64,000 nt of DNA from JAEZAA01 sp964514485. Its GTDB lineage: Bacteria > Pseudomonadota > Gammaproteobacteria > Pseudomonadales > Oleiphilaceae. Under the pieces are notes generated by a model, which did not search any database, was not told the DNA's origin, and saw only the letters and a list, made by a program, of their open reading frames with translations. Positions 59,257 through 64,000 of the stretch are shown piece by piece; the first letter of the stretch is position 1, and every line of letters begins with the position of its first letter. The stretch spans positions 1-64,000 of the forward strand of contig CAZEWG010000005.1 in assembly GCA_964514485.1 (NCBI GenBank). The letters run 5' to 3'. The translations under genes and the position numbers were made by a program.

Positions 59257-60646
59257 ACAGGTTGGCTTCGGCAAACTCTGCCAGGGCCGAACGGGGCACG
59301 CCTTTCAGGTGCAGCCGGCCGCCGTGGCGAAAGCCCCGGAAGCGCTCCGTCAGATAGGTTAGGCCTGAGCTGGGCGCGCTCAGATAAGGGGTATCGATCT
59401 GCGCCAGGTTGCCCAGGCAGATCACCTTGCTGCCATTGCCGGCCCGGGTGATGATGGTCTTGATCTGGTGGGGTGTCAGGTTCTGGCTTTCGTCGATCAG
59501 AATCAGGCTGTGCTGGAAACTGCGGCCACGGATATAGTTCAGGGATTTAAACTGGAGCGGAACCCGCTGCAGGATGTACTCCACACTGGAGTGCATGTTC
59601 TCGTCATCCTCATGCAGGGCTTCCAGGTTGTCGGTAATGGCGCCCAGCCAGGGTTCCATTTTTTCCGCTTCGGTGCCCGGCAGGAAGCCGATGTCCTCAT
59701 CCAGGCCTTGGGTGCTTCGAGTGGCGATAATGCGCTTGTAACGCTTGCTGGCCACGGTCATTTCAATTGCCGCAGCCAGCGCCAGAATGGTTTTGCCGGA
59801 GCCCGCCGCGCCGGAAAGGTTGACCAGGTGAATATCCGGGTCCAGCAGCAGGTGCAGGGCGAGGGCCTGGAAGATGTCCCGGGGCATCAGCCCCCAGGCC
59901 TGTTGGGACATCAGGTTTTCGTAGCTGAGATCTTCCAGCACCAGCCGGTCCGGATCCGCTTCCACCACCCGTCCGATAAAGCCCTGTTGGTCCAGAACAA
60001 AGTCATTCAGACCCAGACCGGCCAGTTCCTCGGTCCGCACCAAAATATGTTCGGTGACACCTTCCCGCTGAATGGTTTCGACCTTGTCGATCCGGTCCCA
60101 GAACGAGCCTTCAAACTCCTGATAACCCTTGGGCAGCAGATCGATGTCGTCCACCAGCTGGTCGGTATGGTAATCCTGGGCTTCAACCCCACAGGCGCGC
60201 GCCTTCAGCCGCATGTTGATGTCTTTGCTCACCAGGATGATCTGGCGTTCCTTATGCAGGGTTTGCAGATTGGCCAGGGCGTTGATGATCCGGTTGTCGT
60301 TGAGGTTGTCCGGTAGGTGGGGCGGAACAATGGCGCGATCAGGGTTCATCAGAATCGAAATGGTACCGCGGCTCTGCCCCAGTGTTTCCCGATAGATGGG
60401 AACACCTGCCTCGATTTCCTTGGGCGTGGCATCTCCCAGTAGTTGATCAATCAGGCGAATGGCTTGGCGGCAGTCTGCAGCGATAGCCTGTTTGCCCACT
60501 TTGAGTTTGTCGAGCTCTTCCAAAACCGTCATCGGGATAATGACCTGGTGTTCTTCAAAATTGAGAACGGCGTTCGGGTCGTGGATGAGGACGTTGGTAT
60601 CGAGGACGTAGGTTTTTAGCTCAGGCTGGTGAGGCTTGCTGCTCAT
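59255..60646 (-). CDS. PhoH-family protein with N-terminal PIN domain (YlaK type)
   Basis: 463-aa protein. Residues ~10-130 form a PIN ribonuclease-like domain (TYVLDTNVLIHDP with Asp16; EELDKLK). Residues ~240-463 form the PhoH P-loop ATPase (LSGAAGSGKTILALAA, Walker A; LILIDESQNL, Walker B). This PIN-PhoH architecture (PhoH2/YlaK) has RNA helicase and RNase activity in mycobacterial homologues. It is a single gene, convergent with the M14 gene. Confidence 0.92.
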   Translation of the reverse strand: MSSKPHQPELKTYVLDTNVLIHDPNAVLNFEEHQVIIPMTVLEELDKLKVGKQAIAADCRQAIRLIDQLLGDATPKEIEAGVPIYRETLGQSRGTISILMNPDRAIVPPHLPDNLNDNRIINALANLQTLHKERQIILVSKDINMRLKARACGVEAQDYHTDQLVDDIDLLPKGYQEFEGSFWDRIDKVETIQREGVTEHILVRTEELAGLGLNDFVLDQQGFIGRVVEADPDRLVLEDLSYENLMSQQAWGLMPRDIFQALALHLLLDPDIHLVNLSGAAGSGKTILALAAAIEMTVASKRYKRIIATRSTQGLDEDIGFLPGTEAEKMEPWLGAITDNLEALHEDDENMHSSVEYILQRVPLQFKSLNYIRGRSFQHSLILIDESQNLTPHQIKTIITRAGNGSKVICLGNLAQIDTPYLSAPSSGLTYLTERFRGFRHGGRLHLKGVPRSALAEFAEANL

Positions 60647-60907
60647 AGTACCTCTATCAATCTTTTTGTGGGTGTGGAATCTGTGGTGCCCGGTACGGAG
60701 TCCTGTGTATTTGGGTACTCTCTCTATGTTCCATCATAGTTATGCTTGGGGATTATGAAAAACTCTTTGTGACAACTGTATGTCACTTGGGGGAGAGGCG
60801 AGGCTCTTTCAGCTCAGGTCAGTAGTTATTTCGCCAAGCTGAGTTCGCCGCCGGGCAGAAAGCGGGGCGGCGTCAGGAAAAAGAGGTTGGACGAACGTTC
60901 AGGAGGG

Positions 60908-61375
60908 TTATTCGGGCAGCTCGGAAATCACCTTCAGCATGTCGAAGCCGGTAATAATGCCGACCACTTTGTCGTCACGCTTGACGAAGACCCGATGCAA
61001 ATGTTCCTTCATCATCAACCGGGCGATCTCCTGAATGGGGGAGTCTTCCTGAACGGAGATAACGATCGGGGTCATGATGTCCCGGACTTCCACGGGCACT
61101 TTCTGCATTTCCTCAAAAATGAACTGGCGCAGACGGCGGGCTTCTTGAAGCTCCTCGGGCGTCATGCGCTGTTCGTGATCCTGGGTCACCGTATTGAGAT
61201 GAAAGTCCGCCACATCGGATAAGGTCGCAATCCCCACGATTTCTCCCTGCTCATCCACGACCGGGCTGCCGGAGATGCTGTTGGTGGCCAGGAAGCGGGT
61301 AAACTGCTGCATCGTCCAGGAGGCAGGGACGGATTTTACATGGGGAGTCATGATGTCGCGAGCGGTAACTGGCAT
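60908..61375 (-). CDS. Tandem CBS-domain protein
   Basis: 155-aa protein made almost wholly of a CBS pair: CBS1 at about 5-65 (RDIMTPHVKSVPASWT, SGSPVVDEQGEIVGIATLSD) and CBS2 at about 95-155 (RDIMTPIVISVQEDS, VVGIITGFDMLKV). An Arg/Glu-rich linker of 30 residues joins them. CBS pairs bind adenine nucleotides; the target is unknown. Start at the ATG at 61375, with AGGA about 9 nt upstream; the reading to 61423 is unsupported. A CGCCGCC/GGCGGCG hairpin (60846-60872) lies after the stop. The 60647-60845 stretch shows nothing else. Confidence 0.88.
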   Translation of the reverse strand: MPVTARDIMTPHVKSVPASWTMQQFTRFLATNSISGSPVVDEQGEIVGIATLSDVADFHLNTVTQDHEQRMTPEELQEARRLRQFIFEEMQKVPVEVRDIMTPIVISVQEDSPIQEIARLMMKEHLHRVFVKRDDKVVGIITGFDMLKVISELPE

Positions 61376-61564
61376 ATGTGATTTCCTAGGGCCATGATCT
61401 TTCGGACATTTTATCCAGCCCATCGTCCGGTTTGAAGTTGAACGGGCGTGCTATTGGGTGTTGGGGTCAATTCTGGTGGTGAATTTAAACGCCTGCGGCC
61501 TCGATAAAGGTAGTCCAATCCGGACGCTTTATGGAGGCCTCGGGGTTATAAGGGATCAGGCAGT

Positions 61565-62302
61565 TTACTGATTTTGTGTTTGCACACCAATGATCTGGGC
61601 TTGCTCGTCATAGAGGATCACAGCATTGCTGTATTTCTCTGAGTTGGCCACTTTTTCAAGGCTTTTCATGGACTTGATGGGGATGTCGACAATCAGGGCG
61701 TTGACCAGCCAGCTGGGAATGGAGCCGCCGGGCTCGGTGTGTTGCAGCCAGATCATCTCGGTTTTGTCCTCGCCTTGGGGGCGGAAGGTGTAATGGGTTT
61801 CTGCCACGGTTACACGTACATACTTGGGATTCTTCGGCCGTTTGTCGGAGACGGCATACATGGACATGGAAAACTCTCCAGTGGCTGCATTATTGGAGGT
61901 GTTGATTTCCAGTACATAGTCCCGGTCCTGGACGGGCCAGGGCAGATCGTTGACAGAATAGGCGTAACGCTTGCGAAAGCTTTCCTGGTCAAATCCCCAG
62001 GATTCAATACAGCCATGAACCCATTCGACGCAGGAGTGAGGGTTGGCCATCACCGCCATGATATTGGTGATCGGGCTATTGAGCAGAGCAATCGCCTTGA
62101 AGGCCTGAAAGTTCGAGTCGTTGTGCTTTTTGGTGTAAATCTTGATGTTGTCGCGCTCGGCATGCAGCTTCCAGTCATCAGACTCCAGTGGGATCTGTGC
62201 ATAGGCGAGCGGAGCCATCAGGCAGGAAAAAATCAGTCCGACCGAGGCAAGGATTGCCAACCGAACCGGTTGAGGAAAAAGGGTTAAAAAAGAAATGGCC
62301 AT
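61565..62302 (-). CDS. START-domain lipid-binding protein, exported
   Basis: 245-aa protein with a signal peptide (residues ~1-35, cleavage at AYA|Q). A START/Bet v1-like domain follows, with NIKIYTKKHNDSNFQAFKA, EWVHGC, LPWPVQDRDYVL and the C-terminal amphipathic helix (LIVDIPIKSMKSLEKVA). WPVQDRDYV is typical of bacterial START proteins. It probably binds a hydrophobic ligand in the periplasm. It is monocistronic and divergent from the DUF2804 gene. Confidence 0.85.
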   Translation of the reverse strand: MAISFLTLFPQPVRLAILASVGLIFSCLMAPLAYAQIPLESDDWKLHAERDNIKIYTKKHNDSNFQAFKAIALLNSPITNIMAVMANPHSCVEWVHGCIESWGFDQESFRKRYAYSVNDLPWPVQDRDYVLEINTSNNAATGEFSMSMYAVSDKRPKNPKYVRVTVAETHYTFRPQGEDKTEMIWLQHTEPGGSIPSWLVNALIVDIPIKSMKSLEKVANSEKYSNAVILYDEQAQIIGVQTQNQ

Positions 62303-62436
62303 AATAATGGAAATGTCGTCACTATTTTGATGATTAGATGAGCGTCACGGAAGACGATCAGTTCTTCCCTGAAAGACGAGGTATAGTAACTGAGATTTTG
62401 GTACAAAAATGATAAGAGATCCTATTTTCGGAGAAA

Positions 62437-63474
62437 ATGCCCGTGGATAAACAGGGACCTATCCTGACCGACTTGATTAATGCCCGGGGAGAGCCCCGCT
62501 TTGGAGTCATGACCAGTCCAGTCGGGCGGGTGAACTATATGGACTATGACCTGCGCTCGCCTATGGATCGGCCCCGCAGCCGGTTGAGCCGCTTCCTGGG
62601 GTTTAACCAGTTCCAGTTCGCCTCACTCTGCGGCCCGGACTTCATTGCTGGGGTGGCCATTGTAGATCTGCGGCTGGTGGGGAATGGGTTTGCTTATGTG
62701 TTCGACTTTAACACCCGAAAGTTACAGGAATTCAGTTGCCTGACGCCGGCCGCCCTGAGTACCTTTCTTCCCAATACGCCGGATGATGGGGTCGGTTACT
62801 GCCGTTGGCGGGGTGCCCGGCTTGAGATTGATGCCCACTCCGCCAAGCGGGGTCGGGATGTGCGTGTCGATGTTGCTGGTCTGGAAATCGCGGGGCAGAT
62901 GTGGGAGCCAGCCCGTTTTCAGCCGCTCCGGGTCTGCGCTCCGGCGGGCTATAACGGCTGGGTGTATACCCAAAAGGCTGCAGGGTTGCCGGTCAGCGGT
63001 GAGATTTCCACCCCGGCCCAACGCTATGTGTTGGATGAAAGCTGTCGGGCGGGGTATGACTGGAGTTGCGGCTTTATGCGCCGGGAAACGGCCTGGAACT
63101 GGGCCAGTATTTCCGCCTGTTTACCGGATGGCCGCTCGTTGGGGCTGAATCTGGCGGCTGGGGTGAACGAAACCGGGGTTACCGAAAATGCGCTCTGGGT
63201 GGATCAGCGACTGGTGAAGCTGGACCTGGCGGTGTTTCGCTATAACCGTTATCAGCCAGATCAACCCTGGCAGATCGAAACCTCGGATAAAAAGGTCAAA
63301 CTGGAGTTTCAGCCACTGGGCAGTCGCGTGGAAAAGGTCAATGCCTGGCTGGTGGCTTCCAACTTTCGGCAGTTCTTCGGCTATTACAGTGGTGAGGTCC
63401 GTACCGCCTTGGGAGAAGTCATTCGCCTGGAGCAGGTGCCGGGGCTGGTGGAAGATCATTATGCAAAATGGTAG
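62437..63474 (+). CDS. DUF2804 family protein
   Basis: 345-aa soluble protein matching the DUF2804 family by the opening (FGVMTSPVGRVNYMDYDLRSP), QFQFASLCGPDFI and the repeated beta-strand pattern through to RFYNRYQP-like and FGYYSGEV segments. The function is unknown; the fold resembles lipocalin-like or AttH domains. ATG at 62437 has GGAG only 3 nt away, and a GTG at 62443 with 9-nt spacing is equally possible. It lies divergent from the START gene, so both might share lipid-related regulation, which is speculation. Confidence 0.8.
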   Translation: MPVDKQGPILTDLINARGEPRFGVMTSPVGRVNYMDYDLRSPMDRPRSRLSRFLGFNQFQFASLCGPDFIAGVAIVDLRLVGNGFAYVFDFNTRKLQEFSCLTPAALSTFLPNTPDDGVGYCRWRGARLEIDAHSAKRGRDVRVDVAGLEIAGQMWEPARFQPLRVCAPAGYNGWVYTQKAAGLPVSGEISTPAQRYVLDESCRAGYDWSCGFMRRETAWNWASISACLPDGRSLGLNLAAGVNETGVTENALWVDQRLVKLDLAVFRYNRYQPDQPWQIETSDKKVKLEFQPLGSRVEKVNAWLVASNFRQFFGYYSGEVRTALGEVIRLEQVPGLVEDHYAKW

Positions 63475-63538
63475 CGAGCGGGCAGGGGCGCCAGCGAACT
63501 TTCATCAGTGAGCGCAAAAAGATGAGGGGAAGAGGGCG

Positions 63539-63573
63539 CGACAGGCACTAGCGAAGCGTCGTAGTGCCTGTCG
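63539..63573. terminator. Hairpin between convergent genes
   Basis: Perfect 12-bp stem CGACAGGCACTA/TAGTGCCTGTCG (63539-63550 with 63562-63573) with an 11-nt loop, between the DUF2804 and minE stops. No T-run on either side. Confidence 0.6.
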
Positions 63574-63583
63574 TGACTGCCGA

Positions 63584-63832
63584 TTACTCCGGCAGGGTGA
63601 CGTTCAGTTCCAAAACGGAGCAAGAGTCTGACTTGTCCAGTTGAACCTGGACCATGTCTTTGTCGATTTTGACGTACTTGCTGATAACTTCAATCAGTTC
63701 CTGTTGCAGCTGGGGCAAGTAATCAGGCTGATTACGCCGGCCCCGCTCATGGGCAACAATAATCTGAAGCCGCTCCTTGGCCACGGAGGCCGTATCCGGT
63801 TTTTTATTCCGGAAGTAATCCCACAGGCTCAT
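63584..63832 (-). CDS. minE: Cell division topological specificity factor MinE
   Basis: 82-aa MinE, which stimulates MinD ATPase and drives pole-to-pole oscillation of the MinCD division inhibitor. The N-terminal membrane-binding and MinD-contact region is SLWDYFRNKKPDTASVAKERLQ, split at about 2-23, then the beta-strand IIVAHER and the dimer domain. The ATG overlaps the minD stop (ATGA), with GGGGGAA upstream. Confidence 0.97.
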   Translation of the reverse strand: MSLWDYFRNKKPDTASVAKERLQIIVAHERGRRNQPDYLPQLQQELIEVISKYVKIDKDMVQVQLDKSDSCSVLELNVTLPE

Positions 63833-64000
63833 GTATTCCCCCTGAACATTCTCTTAAGGAAGCCCTTCTTGGGCGCCTCAATAAAGCGTTGCTCCACGGA
63901 TTCGCCCAGCAAGCGGGCGACGGCATCGGCATATGCCTGGCCGGCATCGCTCTTGTCATCATGAATAACGGGAATACCCTGGTTGGATGCGGTGAGCACA
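63829..64000 (-). CDS. minD: Septum site-determining protein MinD, C-terminal part
   Basis: The last 56 codons of minD run in from the right edge of the window. The visible end is GIPVIHDDKSDAGQAYADA, then ARLLGE, and the membrane-targeting amphipathic helix KKGFLKRMFRGNT at the very C-terminus. The TGA (63829-63831) overlaps the minE start. The N-terminal ATPase motifs are outside the window. Confidence 0.95.
   Translation of the reverse strand, partial: VLTASNQGIPVIHDDKSDAGQAYADAVARLLGESVEQRFIEAPKKGFLKRMFRGNT

Noticed and set aside
1..64000. CRISPR array, prophage, integron or rRNA operon
   Set aside because: No regularly spaced repeats with unique spacers, no phage structural or integrase genes and no rRNA sequence were seen in the window.

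Overview
The window looks like a chromosomal segment of a GC-rich (high fifties % by eye) marine-type gammaproteobacterium of the Pseudomonadales/Oceanospirillales neighbourhood (Marinobacter, Hahella or Saccharospirillum-like). I infer this from three gene orders shared with Pseudomonas: tRNA-Leu–rnr–rlmB–rpsF–rpsR–(membrane protein)–rplI–dnaB–alr; tRNA-Met–ychF–pth–rplY–prs–tRNA-Gln–ispE–lolB–TPR lipoprotein, divergent from hemA–prfA–prmC–moeB; and a hemN-like gene followed by an Anr/FNR gene. No rRNA, phage, IS or CRISPR was seen. A 100-base run of N at 25269-25368 marks an assembly join.

Region 1 (1-12.2 kb) holds accessory metabolism: a stand-alone PilU-type ATPase, an acyl-CoA dehydrogenase, a BON-domain protein, and a minus-strand run (SDR, alpha/beta hydrolase, TetR, DUF4442 thioesterase-like protein, EamA exporter) whose leading promoter carries a candidate TetR operator. 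ChaB, a DASS carboxylate transporter, MtfA and a DinB-fold protein follow. Region 2 (12.2-20.3 kb) covers sugar phosphates and the cell wall: hexose-6-phosphate mutarotase, phosphomannomutase, a lytic transglycosylase flanked by two copies of a ~70-bp repeat, a PPi-type phosphofructokinase, mpl and ubiX.

Region 3 (20.3-30.2 kb) has a DUF815 ATPase with an MliC/COG3650 lipoprotein, a HugZ-like protein, a second acyl-CoA dehydrogenase, a dienoyl-CoA isomerase, the assembly gap, and a beta-phosphoglucomutase/GH65 phosphorylase pair. The pair lies downstream of a 471-aa membrane protein I do not recognise. Region 4 (30.8-39.3 kb) is the rnr-to-alr information-processing block, with a good promoter and a structured leader before rpsF.

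Region 5 (39.4-44.8 kb) is the most unusual. Beside an Anr/FNR regulator, where Pseudomonas has hemN, lies a gene whose product aligns with HemN through the radical-SAM barrel. It has lost the CxxxCxxC cluster motif, the GGGTP motif and the C-terminal domain, yet it keeps a well-placed Anr promoter. fabB and plsC follow. Region 6 (44.8-57 kb) is the conserved tRNA/translation/isoprenoid/outer-membrane block and the hemA operon. Region 7 (56.7-59.2 kb) is rimB–rimK–M14 deacylase, probably acting on ribosomal protein bS6, whose gene (with a long acidic tail) is also in this window. Region 8 (59.2-64 kb) ends with PhoH, a CBS protein, a START protein, a DUF2804 protein, minE and the 3' end of minD.

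Three copies of a 22-nt GGGC-type palindrome lie scattered in the intergenic DNA and are probably REP-like elements.
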